A stretch of DNA of 64,000 nucleotides from Proteles cristata cristata. Lineage: Eukaryota; Chordata; Mammalia; Carnivora; Hyaenidae. Below the pieces are notes generated by a model, which made no database searches, was not told where the DNA came from, and saw only the letters and a list, made by a program, of their open reading frames with translations. Position numbers and translations under genes: made by a program. The stretch covers positions 3,040,501 through 3,104,500 of the forward strand of contig JAESUZ010005169.1 of the NCBI GenBank assembly GCA_017311185.1, in the 5' to 3' direction. The first letter of the stretch is position 1, and every line of letters begins with the position of its first letter. Positions 1 to 10,125 of this stretch are shown here, piece after piece.

Positions 1-94
1 GCATTTGTGATCAGTATTTGGAGTGACTTATTCTGGCCTTGAATATGCTGATTGCTCCCTGTGAAGGAACCTATTAAGGAACTTCTTTTGTGCT

Positions 95-512
95 TGTGGG
101 AGCAAAGGTGTTTCCTGAAAGACTTGTTTGACCTCTGCCCACAAAGGAGTAACTTCACCCTTTTTATGCTAAAAACATTGTCTGATATGCTAAAGATACC
201 TTCTTCCCCATAGGATAAGCATCTCAATCACTATTGATAAAGGTTATGCAGGAGTCTTCTACAAATCTATGTTCTGGGAAATTCTTACATATCAAAGAAG
301 TCTGTTAACAGAAATCATTGTCTAAGGCAAATGCCACTTCTGTGCCATCCCCCAAACACATATAAAATAAAAGTGAGCCCCAGTCAGAGCAGAGAAGCCT
401 GCCTGGTGACCAGAAAGACTCTCGGGCCTCTCTCATCCCTCCCTCGCAGACACCGTCCATTCTTCAGGAAACCCTGGACCCCAGCTGAAGTGGTCTCAGA
501 CACTTTCTCTTA
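95..512 (+). mobile_element. Probable solo LTR, class II (ERVK)-like
   Basis: The interval begins TGTGGGAGC and ends CTCAGACA, the TG...CA form of a retroviral LTR. A TATA-like run and an overlapping AATAAA signal lie at about 361-373. They are followed by a GC- and CT-rich stretch (about 375-500) that looks like R-U5, in sharp contrast to the AT-rich surroundings. No primer-binding site or gag/pol sequence follows, so if real it is a solo LTR. No flanking duplication could be matched, and the true 5' edge could lie elsewhere, even outside the window. The open frame at 331-699 runs through it and into flanking DNA and is not a gene. A database match would be needed to name the family. Confidence 0.42.
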
Positions 513-1219
513 CATAGTGAAGATAATACGTAGGTTTTATTTTAATATTTTAATAAACATACCTCAAAGGATAATTTGCTATTTCTATATTGATGCCCTT
601 TGTCATCTTTTATCTTTTTCCCTCTATTGTCTCTTTCCTATCCGTACTTTTTTTTTTCCCCCAACTTGTGTTTCAAATCCAACAGCATGGACTGATTGAC
701 TGGACGATAAATAGCACATAATTGATGAAATTCAATAAAAAACCCAATTCTCTTTATTCTAGCCCAGTTATTTTTTCCACTAAAAAGGACTCTTTCTACC
801 TTGTAAAGAACAGACCTGAGTTTTTAATATACATGTATGTCAATGCAGGAAGAAATATTCAAAGTGGCATTGAGTATAAATATTTTCATCATACCGTGTG
901 ACAATGCATATCTTTATGTCACAAACAATGGAGACTTATAATATACATGGAAGTAATTGAGCATCCTTAAGAATTTTAAATCTTATCAATTTATATGTTG
1001 ACAATACCATCATTAAAATAATAGATTGTTATCAACATTTTGAAATATTTCTCTTGTATTTTGGACAAATAAATTATATTCATTGACAACTCCCTGAAAT
1101 ATCATTGAGCTGGTTGGTTTTCTGAATTATAGTCAAATATCTAAAAAATAAGACTGAAATAGATTCTAAGTCAAAAATAGCTGGTAGAATAATTTAGACA
1201 GTGTTTTTAAGAGCATGAC
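513..1219. other. Unassigned AT-rich sequence
   Basis: No repeat family, splice-like signal or coding frame is recognised here. It is probably old, diverged non-coding DNA. Confidence 0.5.
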
Positions 1220-1330
1220 ATTTGTGGTGAGCAAAGCATAATGCATAGATAAATTTAATCATTACGTACCATACCTAAAACTACTGTAACATTGTGTGTC
1301 AACTATATTCAAATTAAAAAAATAAAAAAG
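1220..1330 (+). mobile_element. L1 3' end fragment
   Basis: The run of about 100 bases ends with the carnivore L1 3' UTR pattern: 'acctaaaactactgtaac', then 'attgtgtgtcaactatattc', then an A-rich tail with AATAAA-like units. It is diverged and short, so a 5'-truncated old copy. No coding sequence is included. Confidence 0.65.
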
Positions 1331-1769
1331 AACATGACATTTCAATATATTCAGAGTAAAACTGCTGTTTCAGTCTCCTAAACCTTGTCTTTTGGTTCTC
1401 TGGAAACAAACCAACAAACCAACAAACAAAAGAACATGAAATGACCTGGTCAAGACAATCATGTTCTGTGCTTACTGTTCAATATTTTGTGTGTATAATA
1501 CTATTATGTCCCTAGCAATGAAGAATTTAAATCTTGTACAAGAAGAACACTTGTTACATGGAACATTCCCAATTTATACTATTTTGTACCTGAAGTCTAT
1601 CCAGTTTAGAATTGTCCTGCATTTTTCAACATGAAGAATGCTTTCATGTCAAGTTTATGAATTCTTTGCTTAGTCCTAGACTTTGAAGATTTTCTATATT
1701 TTTTAAAGGCTATATAGTTTTAAGTATTATATTTAAGTCTATAATCCTTTAAAAACTAGTGTGAATAGT
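1331..1769. other. Unassigned AT-rich sequence
   Basis: Nothing recognised apart from a small CAAAC-type simple run near 1408-1432. Confidence 0.45.
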
Positions 1770-2009
1770 TATTTTTATATGTTACATGGACAATATGTAT
1801 GTAATATATATACATATATATTACATGCATATTCCATATATTATAAATAATACATATATACATATATATTATATGTGCATATATAGTACATGAAGTTGAA
1901 TAGTCTTAAATATTTAAGCCCTATGTAATTTTCTAGATACTGTCATTTGTCTTATATTTATCCCATGTTATTTATATATTTATATGTATATAAAGAAGAT
2001 AAAGCTTAC
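1770..2009. repeat. AT-rich low-complexity tract
   Basis: Long alternating TA/ATAC runs (for example around 1797-1880) with many short self-complementary segments. It leads directly into the hairpin at 2010-2061. Confidence 0.75.
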
Positions 2010-2061
2010 ATAATATATGATATGTGATATATTATTATATATATCACATATCATATATTAT
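2010..2061. repeat. Perfect inverted repeat, 23-bp arms
   Basis: Bases 2010-2032 are exactly the reverse complement of 2039-2061, with a 6-base spacer. The arms are almost pure A+T with the core 'gatatgtgatat'. This would form a stable cruciform or hairpin. It may have arisen from a short repeat in the adjoining TA tract, and no gene or terminator function is implied. Confidence 0.9.
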
Positions 2062-2641
2062 ACATGCCTACTATGATGTCTAGAAATTCCCATATTATGT
2101 TGAAGAAAAATCATAAAATTGGATACCCTTGCTTAATTTCCAGTCCTAGAAATAAAACATTTTACTCCTTCACCATTAGGTTTGATGTTTTCTGTATATT
2201 ATTTGTAAATGTTCTTCATCCAATCTTTGTAGTTCCTCTTCATTGATAATTTGCCCAAAATGATTTTATTGTTTTTATCATGAATGGACATTGAGTTTTT
2301 CTACATCACTTGTTATAACCATATTCTTATCAGTCATTTGGTACAGTAATTAATATTGACTGATTTTTTTCAATATTGACCCAGCATTATGTACCTGAAA
2401 AAAAAAAATCACACGTGGTCACAGTGTATAATTATTTTACACACTTTTGGATTAAATATGCTAATATTTTGTTGAGGATTTTGCATCTTAGTTCAGAGCC
2501 TGTAGTTTTACCTTTCATTTATTTTTCTGATTTTGATATCAGGTTAATACTGGTCTCATAAAGTGAGTTGGAAAGTGGCCCCTTCTTTTTTATATTCTGG
2601 AAGACATTGTGTAAAATCAGTGTCAATTTGTTTTTAAATAT

Positions 2642-2861
2642 ATTTTTTTTAATTTATTTTATTTTTTTTTTATTTCTAGGAGAGAGAGAGACAGGTGAGC
2701 AGGGGAGGGTCAGAGAGAGAGGGAGTCACAGACTAAAACAGGCTCCAGGCTCTGAGCTGGCAGTCAGCACAGAGCCCGACTGGGGCTCGAACCCACAAAC
2801 CGCGAGATCATGACCTAAGCGAAAGTCGGACGGTTAACCGACTAAGCCACCCAGGCGCCCC
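2642..2861 (-). mobile_element. Young SINEC (cat-type) copy
   Basis: Full-length minus-strand SINE: head at the right edge ('ccaggcgcccc'), tRNA-derived part, CT-rich stretch and A-rich tail at the left. It is flanked by a perfect 17-bp target-site duplication, AATTTGTTTTTAAATAT, at 2625-2641 and 2862-2878. It interrupts the older inverted L1. The head differs little from the other young copies at 10.3, 17.2 and 46.9 kb. Confidence 0.95.
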
Positions 2862-2956
2862 AATTTGTTTTTAAATATTTGATAGAATTTTTTTGTAAAG
2901 TAATCTGAGACAAGGGATTAATGTTTAGACATTTTAATTAAAATTTCAATTTATTT

Positions 2957-3155
2957 GGGGTGCATGGATGACTCGGTCAATTAACTGGCCAACTCTTGAT
3001 TTCAGCTCAGGTTATGATCTCACGGTTTGTGAGTTTGACCCCCATGAAGGGCTCGATGCTCCTGCTTGGTATTCTCTCTCCTTCTCTCTCTCTCTCTCAC
3101 TGTCCCTACCCTGCTCATGTTCTTTCTCTCAAAAATAAACAAATAAACATTAATT
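2957..3155 (+). mobile_element. Older SINEC copy
   Basis: The plus-strand head 'ggggtgcatggatgactcgg' is followed by a diverged tRNA-like part, a long CT run near 3078-3100, and a tail with AAATAAACAAATAAACATTA. It is more diverged than its neighbour at 2642 and also sits in the old L1. Confidence 0.88.
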
Positions 3156-3644
3156 TCTTTCTAATTCAGTTTATTTAATGGTTAATGGGACTATTTAGAT
3201 TGTCTTAACCATGGTTAAATTTTGGTAATGTTTGTTTTATAATATGCATTTGGTAATATGTGGTCATAATGCAATCAGTATTTTTAAATTTCTACAGTGA
3301 AATATTTTTAGGATTACCTTAAAATACTTTTAATGCTATAGCTTTGGTGTAATAGTCCCTGTTCATTACTGATATTGCTGCTTTGTGTTTTCTCCCTTTT
3401 TATTTTTGTCAGTCTTGATAGAGATGTATTTATCTTACTGATTTTTTTCAAATGACCAGCCTTTGGTTTTATTGGTTTTTATGTTCTCCTACTCCTTTTG
3501 CAATTCCATCAATTTTAATTATCATCTTTACTATTTTATGCATTCTTTTTGCCTTGGGTTTACTTTACTTTCATTTTGCTAGTTTTTGGAAGTAGGAAAT
3601 TAGATTATTTGAGAATTTCCTTGCTCTTAATATAAAATGTATTC

Positions 3645-4572
3645 AGTTATGTATATGCTTTCATACTTGTTGGTAAGAAAATAAATGCTTTCCATCTAAA
3701 ATCAGGAGCAACGTAAGGATACTTTCTGTCACCACTGCTTGGCAACATCATACTGGAAGTCATAGCTAATGCAATAACACAAAAAAAGGAAATAAAATGT
3801 ATGCATCTTGGGAAAAAAGAAAATAAACTGTTTTTGTTCACAAGTGACATGATTATCTATGTAAAATATCTCAAATCAACAAAAAGAACTACTGAAAATA
3901 AGTAATTATAGCAAGGTTGCATAGAAGTTAACATGAAATTGTCAAATGCTTTACTATATATTAACAAAGAACAATTGATTTTAAATTAAAATATTATATA
4001 ATTTACATTAGCATCAAGAATGTGTTACATCTAGATATAAATCTAACAAAATATGTACAAGATCTATAGGAAAATTATAAAACTCTGATAAAAGAAATGA
4101 AAAATATATAAATTAAGGAACTACTTCATGTACATGGATAAGAAGACTCAATATTATATGAATGTCAATAGTTTTCTCAAATTTATTCTATAAAGAAATT
4201 CCCAATACAATAACTACAGATTATTTTGAGCATATTGACAAACTGATACTAAAGTTTATATTGAAATGCAGACTAAGAATAGCCAACCCTATATTGAAGA
4301 ACAATTTCAAAAACTTAACAATACTCAACTTCAGGACTTACTATACTGTTGTATCAGCATAAGAATAGACAAATGCACCAATGAAATAGAACAGAGTCTA
4401 GAAACAATAATCCCAACCAAATATAACTAATGGAATTTTCATAAAGAACAAAGGCAATTCATTAGAGAAAAGATAATCTTTTCAACAAATGGTCTTAAAA
4501 TACCACGTGCAAAAAATTTAGAAAAAAAACAATCCAGACACAGACTTTACACTTTTCACAAAAACTAAGTAA
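3645..4572 (+). mobile_element. L1 ORF2 segment, direct half of a rearranged copy
   Basis: Sense ORF2 from just before the RQGCP-type motif ('aaaatcaggagcaacgtaag' at 3699) through the region coding for 'tctagatataaatctaacaa' and on to about 4570. A small 66-residue frame at 4162-4362 still reads like the ORF2 C-terminal half (YFEHIDKLILKFI), but stops and frameshifts break the rest. The first 100 bases overlap in content with the far end of the inverted half at about 2090, as expected for a twin-primed insertion with a junction duplication. It ends abruptly at the MaLR LTR. Confidence 0.8.
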
Positions 4573-4576
4573 AAAA

Positions 4577-4977
4577 CATCTGTTTTCATCAGCTCAGGCT
4601 GTCATAATAAAGTACCATAGACTGAGTAACTTTAACAAAAATTAATTTCTCACAGTGCTGGAGTCTGGAAAGTCTAAGATCAAGGTGCTGGCTAATTTGA
4701 TTCCTTGTGAAAGCCCTCTGCTTCACTTGGAAGATAACTTCCTTATAGCTGTGTGCTCACATGGTGTTTCCTGGGTGCATGTTCTTACATGATCTCTGTC
4801 CCTCTGTCTTTCTCCTTCCCTTCTTATAAGGCCACCAATTCAATTCAATTAAGACCTTACCCTTATGACTTCATTTAACCTTAAAAACTCGATCACTGAA
4901 TATAGTCACACTGGTTGCTAGGGCTTCAACATACGAATTTGGGTGAATTGAACACAATTCAATTCATAGCATTCCAT
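4577..4977 (-). mobile_element. MLT1-type (MaLR) LTR
   Basis: Antisense MLT1 landmarks are clear: 'ctcaggctgtcataataaag', 'tttctcacagtgctggagtc', 'cttataaggccaccaattca', 'cttcaacatacgaatttggg'. These are ancient non-autonomous LTR retrotransposons. On the minus strand the LTR begins near 4977 and interior sequence lies upstream of it (4978-5235), so this is the 3' LTR. Confidence 0.85.
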
Positions 4978-5235
4978 CTCTGGCCACCCCCAAAGTAATG
5001 TCCTTCTTGTCTTTAACATGCATTCATTGAATTCAAACAGTCCCAGAAACCTTAATGTGCCCCAGCATCAGTTATAAAGTCTAAAGGCAAAAAGTTTCAC
5101 ATAAATATGATTTAAACATTTATGAATGAAACTCAATGCAGAATTTGTCGGGAAACAAAACTGCTCCCCATCTGTGAACCTGTGAAACCAGACAAGTTAA
5201 TGGACTCCTTAAATACAATGGTGGGATAGGCTGCT
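4978..5235 (-). mobile_element. MaLR internal sequence, 3' end
   Basis: Antisense remnants typical of MaLR interiors next to the 3' LTR: 'gtaatgtccttcttgtcttt', 'cccagcatcagttataaagt' and 'acaatggtgggatagg'. Non-coding and truncated. The 5' part is replaced by an old L1 tail. Confidence 0.65.
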
Positions 5236-5650
5236 GTATGATTTCAACTATATGGCACTCTGAAGAAGCGAACAACCATGGAGATAGTAAAAGGTCAGAG
5301 GTTGCCAGGGGTTAGAACAGGAAGCAATGTATAGGCAGAGCATAAAGGGTTTTTCAGGAAGTGAAACTATTCTGTATGATACAATAATGGTGAATATTTC
5401 ATTGTACATTTGTCAAAACTCATAGAAGATACAATATTAGGAGAGAAAACTAGTAAATGAGGAACTTTGGGTGACAATGATGGGTTGACATAAGTTCACT
5501 GATGGTACAAATGTACTGCTCTAGTGTGCATGTTGATAGAGGGAGGAGTTGTTGGGGACAGACATCATATGGAAACTTTATGAACTTTTCTGCTCAATCT
5601 GGGTGTGAACCTAAAACTGCTCCAAAAAATAAAGTGTATTTTTTAAAAAA
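5236..5650 (+). mobile_element. Old L1 (L1M-type) 3' UTR
   Basis: Contains the ancient L1 3' UTR series 'gtatgatttcaactatatgg', 'ggttgccaggggttagaaca', 'attgtacatttgtcaaaact' and the terminal 'aacctaaaactgctccaaaa' followed by AATAAAGT and an A-run. It could be the tail of the same L1 whose ORF2 ends at 4572, split by the MaLR element, or an independent copy. Confidence 0.8.
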
Positions 5651-5651
5651 A

Positions 5652-5757
5652 ATTAATGGTAGCATCTAGAAAATGGGTGTTAAATGTAAGTATTTTTAAC
5701 TTTTCTGTACATTTGAAAATTTTCATTATAAAAATTTAAGGAAAAAAAAAAAAAAAA
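5652..5757 (+). mobile_element. Second L1 3' tail
   Basis: A short segment containing 'acatttgaaaattttcatta' plus 'taaaaa' and a poly(A) run of about 18 at 5740-5758. This resembles the last bases of another old L1 and follows the previous tail directly. Confidence 0.5.
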
Positions 5758-6021
5758 AGAATCTGCCCCAGCATTTTCCTTGCCTGTAGGTCACATGATT
5801 CATCTCCCTTCCTCCTTTCCTCGTCTCCTCATACACACATGCCTAAACACATCTGAAATCAACCACCTTCTCTATACCAGGCCTTTCTCACAATTCTTGC
5901 CTTCAATTTTCAGATGTCTCAACCTCACATGCATTTCTATGTTGTGTTAGGCTTTGTTTCTAGGAAAGAGGAAGAAAGACTCAAGTTTATTTTCTCATGT
6001 TTTCAGGAAATATAAGTATCT
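5758..6021. other. Unassigned, pyrimidine-rich sequence
   Basis: Moderately C/T-rich single-copy-looking DNA. No feature recognised. Confidence 0.4.
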
Positions 6022-6213
6022 TTTTTGTTAAAATATTTACTTATTTTTAAGAGAGAGAGAATGTGCGTGCATGCAAGTGAGGTTGGGGCAGAGAGAGATT
6101 GAGAGAGAGAATCAGCACAGAGACTGATGTGGGGCTCCTAGGAACCATAAGATCATGACCTGAACCAAAATCAAGAGTCGGACGCTCAACCAACTGAGCC
6201 AACCAGGTGCCCA
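6022..6213 (-). mobile_element. Older SINEC copy
   Basis: Minus strand: antisense tail near 6022-6050, a GA-rich tract, then 'agatcatgacctgaac' and the head 'ccaaccaggtgccc' at the right edge. The middle of the tRNA-like part is deleted, so it is slightly short. Confidence 0.88.
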
Positions 6214-6426
6214 GAAATAAAAGTTTTGTTACTTGGCTTACTGTTACTATAATAAATTATTTATAGTCACTTGACACCATCAACCATCAGATTCTTCTTG
6301 CTCATTTGAAAATGTTGCCCAGGTCCAGGTCTGTTACACTATTCTTATTTCTTCTTTAATTTTAAATATTCACCAATAGTCATTTTCCAAGTATTGGAGA
6401 CTTAAATTCATTTGGACTTACAAATT

Positions 6427-6625
6427 TAAAAAAATGTTTATTTTATTTTTGACATAAAGAGAGAGAGAATGTGTGCATGCAGGGGAGGGGCAAAGAGAGG
6501 GAGAGAGAGAGAATCCCAAGCAAGCTCTGCCCAGTCAGGGCAAAGTCTGACTCAGGCTCTAACTCACAAACCTGAACCAAAATCAGGAGTTGGATGCTCA
6601 ACTGACTGAGCCACCCACATGTCCC
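6427..6625 (-). mobile_element. Older SINEC copy
   Basis: Antisense tail 'aaaaaaatgtttattttatt', two GAGAGA tracts and a right-edge head 'ccacccacatgtcccc'. The segment with the usual 'gatcatg' motif is deleted. No clear flanking duplication. Confidence 0.85.
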
Positions 6626-6984
6626 CTGGACTTACAGATTTTTAACTATTCTTATTTACAACTGTGTTTCCACTTTTAATGCTAATTCTAGCTTATAGGA
6701 GCCTATGAAATAAAATATATCATTTGTTAGTATCATGACCTGAAAAATAAACTTCTCAATCTCTCTTTAGTGGAAACCATTTTTGATTCTCAAAGGTGTA
6801 CTAATAATGTATATGAATATTGTGGTCTTGTATAAAAATCTAAATATCCTTTGGCTAAGTTCAGAACTGTTACAAAATGTTATAAATCATAATATATTTC
6901 CTAAAACTAAAATGCTTCTTCTGAATTGCCCAAGGACTTTATCACTACTATATTCAAAGTGATGATAATAGCATCTAGTTCATT
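6626..6984. other. Unassigned AT-rich sequence
   Basis: No element or gene recognised between the SINE at 6427 and the nested SINE pair. Confidence 0.4.
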
Positions 6985-7001
6985 AGCTTTGGAGAGATTT
7001 A

Positions 7002-7494
7002 TTTATTTATTTTTAGTTTTTTTTTTTATGTTTTATTTATTTCTAAACTTTTTTAAAAATATTTTTATTTATTTCTCAGAGAGAGAGAGAGACAGTGTGA
7101 GCAGGGGAGGGTCAGAGAGAGAGAGAGAGATACAGACTCTGAAATAGGCTCCAGGGTCTGAGCCGGCAGTCAGCACAGAGCCCGACGTGGGGCTCGAACC
7201 CATGAACCGCGAGATCATGACCTAAGTGAAAGTCGGACGCTTAACCGACTAAGTCACCCAGGTGCCCCTATATTTTATTATTTCTGAGAGAGAGAGAGAG
7301 AGTGAGAGAGAGAGAGAGAGAGACAGCATGAGCAGGGGAGGAGCAGAGAGAGAGTGGGAGACACAGGATCCGAAACAGGCTCCAGATTCTGAGCTAGCTG
7401 TCAGCACAGAGCCCGACGTGGGGCTCAAACCCACAAACTGAGATGACCTGAGCCAAAGTCGGATGCTTAACTGACTGAGCCACCCAGGCGCCCC
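7002..7494 (-). mobile_element. SINEC copy split by a second SINE
   Basis: The outer minus-strand SINE has its antisense tail at 7002-7045 and its body and head at 7269-7494. Together they are bounded by a perfect 17-bp duplication, AGCTTTGGAGAGATTTA, at 6985-7001 and 7495-7511. The body includes a GA microsatellite of about 40 bases and the head 'ccacccaggcgcccc'. A younger SINE fills the gap. Confidence 0.9.
7046..7268 (-). mobile_element. SINEC copy nested in the SINE at 7002-7494
   Basis: Full-length minus-strand copy with head 'cacccaggtgcccc' at the right. It lies in the A-rich tail of the outer element in the same orientation. The host sequence is duplicated around it imperfectly: TATGTTTTATTTATTTCT at 7028-7045 and TATATTTTATTATTTCT at 7269-7285. 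Confidence 0.9.
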
Positions 7495-7511
7495 AGCTTT
7501 GGAGAGATTTA

Positions 7512-8360
7512 AAAGAATATTAGATATAAGTCATATAACACTCTGTGTGGAAGGGCTAAAAATTAAGGTTGTGTTTTTTTTTTTTTTAATGGCATTTACC
7601 ATTATATTTTTCTTTAAATCTAATAGATATATCTACTTTACTCAAAGTAGAGAAAAATGCAGATATTACATATATCCATGTATCTATCTGTATTCTATGT
7701 CCTTTCTTGTTGGATACAAGATAAATAATCTGAAAAAGGACTTTGAACCAATCCTCTTTTAAATACCACATAGAACTGTCAATACTCCATGTAACTTTCT
7801 AGATCCATCTTCAAAATCATACTTAAAATTGTAGCTTCCTGATAAAAATTCTACAGTCTTTCAGATAAAAAACAGGGGTCTCGATTAAAGTTCTAACTGG
7901 ATTAAGCATAGATTTGGAAAATGTTGGGCTAAACCTGACAAGCATGCTTTAAAGGTCTTTTCCCAGTGTGCTGTGGTTTTATTTTCATCATTAACAATTA
8001 AATTTTACCTAGTTTTCAAAAAATGGGTTAATAAAGAACATCAATTCAAACGGCTGAAAGATTCAATCTTGCTAAAATGTATCACGTTTGTTTAAAAAAG
8101 TATATGTTCTTTAAAATAAGAATCGACAAATATTAGCAAAAGGCATGATAAACAAGGAAGATTAAATATGATATCTGCCAAAATCTGTGCTAAAATCCCT
8201 CCCACAAATGATACACTGATTTCACAGAGGAATGACTGTCAAGTGGGTAAACATGATATTTACATTTACTGTACTGATATCAGAGTTGTGAGCCAGAAAT
8301 AAGATTTATACAACAATTTTTTAAAGCTGCACATTTCATTCTCTCTAAATATTCATATAT
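7512..8360. other. Unassigned sequence
   Basis: AT-rich, no recognisable transposon. Small frames on either strand (up to 87 codons) show no family features and overlap one another, so I treat them as chance. Confidence 0.4.
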
Positions 8361-8388
8361 TTTTTCTGTGGTGTTTTCTCCCGGACAG

Positions 8389-8574
8389 ATAATCCCCAAG
8401 CTGGTGCCTTTCCAGGATTCTCAGGCCCCCACACTGTTAAAGGCCATTTCATATGACTGGAAGCAAGAGACCAGATTATTGGCCAAACAGATGGTGAAGA
8501 GCAGTTAATTGACCCACTTGAGAAGATGATCAGTAACTCAGACTATGGATTCATCAAGGGAAGTGAATAATAAA
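8389..8574 (+). other. Exon-like block (weak candidate)
   Basis: A pyrimidine run at 8360-8381 followed by ACAG at 8385-8388 makes a fair splice acceptor. From 8389 a frame of 39 codons stays open to TAA at 8506-8508 and includes ATSYDWKQET-like sequence (ISYDWKQETRLLAKQM). An AATAAA signal follows at 8569-8574, so the block could be a terminal exon. A weak donor, ATG|gtgaag, at 8493/8494 would alternatively give a 105-nt internal exon. A different frame also stays open over 8436-8568, which weakens the coding case. Base composition is richer in G+C than the flanks. No family is recognised. It may equally be a non-coding RNA exon or chance. Confidence 0.22.
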
Positions 8575-8664
8575 TTGCATCTGTTTTAATGAATTCAAAA
8601 ATGAAATGCTTCTCAATTGCTTATTTCAAACAACACAAAAAGTTTTAAGGTACTATGCAGTTAT

Positions 8665-8820
8665 ATTATAGGAATCTCTTAATTCTGATGATAATCTTAT
8701 GGGTTAGCAATACTAGTATTTTTATCCTACAGATGAGGAATGTGAAAAACTGGATATTTAAGAAATTCATCCAGAGTCATTTAAAATATAATGAAGTAAG
8801 CCAAGAAACAAAAGTAGGTA
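8665..8820 (-). mobile_element. MIR fragment
   Basis: Antisense MIR landmarks: 'ctgatgataatcttatgggt', 'atcctacagatgaggaatgt' and 'cagagtcatttaaaatataa' follow the order of the ancient tRNA-derived MIR SINE. The 80-codon frame through it is incidental. Confidence 0.6.
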
Positions 8821-9541
8821 AATTTTCTCTGAAGTCCTTGAATAACTATACTACATTTCTGTTTGGAATCCTAGAATATTTTGAACTACATTTATGATTA
8901 TAAAAGTAAAATAATATAAAATAATATAAAAACAAACTAATATAAACACAATTTGGAAAACAGAAAAATAAAAAAAAAAGACAATCCACTGTTACCCTCC
9001 CATTTAAAGGAAAAATATTTTAAATTGTGGGCAGATTTAACAAGTTTGTAATTATTTCTATATATTCTACATTTTAACCTATTTTCTTTCATTAATAAAT
9101 CTGGTTTTCTTTTAATATTACATTGCAAGCATTAATTCCAATCACTAAAGAACTTGGTAGTTGTAACCCTTGTTTTTACAACAGGAAAAAAAAAAAGAAG
9201 AGTTATATCAGTGACTTTTCTTGAGCCCCTCAGAGAACTGAAATCATAGGGCAAACTGCTACTCTGAAATTTGGAGACACAGGTAAATACAGAGTATCAG
9301 AGTTGAGATCAACTTACCTAGAAGAGAATTTTCTAGAGCCAAAAACTGTCAAGAATACTTAAGAGGCAGTTTTGACAAATGGCTGAAAGCCAAATGGGGA
9401 GTAGGCTGAGTGTAAGAAACTTCTGAGGGTCACAGATTTAAGATTCCCTCATACTTTTGAAGTTTTATCTCCAGCAACTCTAGGTGCTCATGGTGAAGAG
9501 TCAAGAAAAATCCCTTTATATTTCTTGTGGGAACAAGAGAA
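8821..9541. other. Unassigned sequence
   Basis: No feature beyond short A-runs at about 8969 and 9187. No coding or repeat signal seen. Confidence 0.4.
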
Positions 9542-9553
9542 TAGATACCATTT

Positions 9554-9767
9554 AAAATTTTTTTTTAATGTTTTATTTATTCTGAGAGAGAGAGACAGTG
9601 TGAGCAGGGGAGGGTCAGAGAGAGAGAGGGAGACACAGAATCTGAAGCAGGCTACAGGCTCTGAGCTGTCAGCACAGAGCCCGATGCGGGGTTTGAACCC
9701 ATGAAATGTGAGATCATGACCTGAGCCGAATTTGTTCACTTAACCAACAGAGCCAGCCAGGCGCCCC
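9554..9767 (-). mobile_element. SINEC copy
   Basis: Minus-strand copy with antisense tail, GA tract and head 'ccagccaggcgcccc' at the right. It is bounded by a 12-bp perfect duplication, TAGATACCATTT, at 9542-9553 and 9768-9779. A small deletion removes part of the sequence between 'gagccgaa' and the head. Confidence 0.94.
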
Positions 9768-9987
9768 TAGATACCATTTTCAAATATGCCCATAGAAATC
9801 CCCGTAACTAAAGCCTACTCTACAGGAGTAGATTTTTAAAGACTTTACCAGGTCATTACTACACCCGAGGAACAACAGTCACTGATTCCATTATCGGGCT
9901 TTTCTGTCTCACTTAACAGGGAAAGAAATCCAAGAAACATTTTTGAAGATCACAGTCGAGGAACACAAGACTTAGGAACTTATGACT

Positions 9988-10125
9988 TATGAGTGAGAGT
10001 GTGTGAGCTAGGGAGGGGCAGAGAGAGAGGGAGAAATAAATTCCCAGGCGTGCTCTACGACCATGATATCATGACGTAAGCCAAAATCAAGAGTACAATG
10101 CTTAACCAACTCACCCAGAGGCCAC
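9988..10125 (-). mobile_element. Decayed SINEC copy
   Basis: A shortened minus-strand SINE: a GA tract, 'atgatatcatgacgtaagcc' and a degraded head 'cacccagaggccac'. The tail and the middle portion are missing. Confidence 0.75.

Larger units (their letters stand above)
2085..3640 (-). mobile_element. L1 ORF2 segment, inverted half of a rearranged copy
   Basis: Read on the minus strand, this is L1 ORF2 from upstream of the reverse transcriptase into it. Recognisable antisense landmarks on the plus strand are 'ttttgttgaggattttgcat' (2469-2488), the 'taatactggtctcataaagt' block, and 'ccagcctttggttttattgg' near 3457. It is heavily mutated with no usable frame. Two SINEs sit inside it (2642-2861 and 2957-3155). 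It abuts a direct-orientation ORF2 segment at about 3645, which is the layout left by twin-primed L1 insertion. Confidence 0.75.

Noticed and set aside
331..699. 122-codon frame
   Set aside because: It crosses from the putative LTR into AT-rich flank, has no recognisable domain, and its second half is hydrophobic low-complexity from T-rich DNA.
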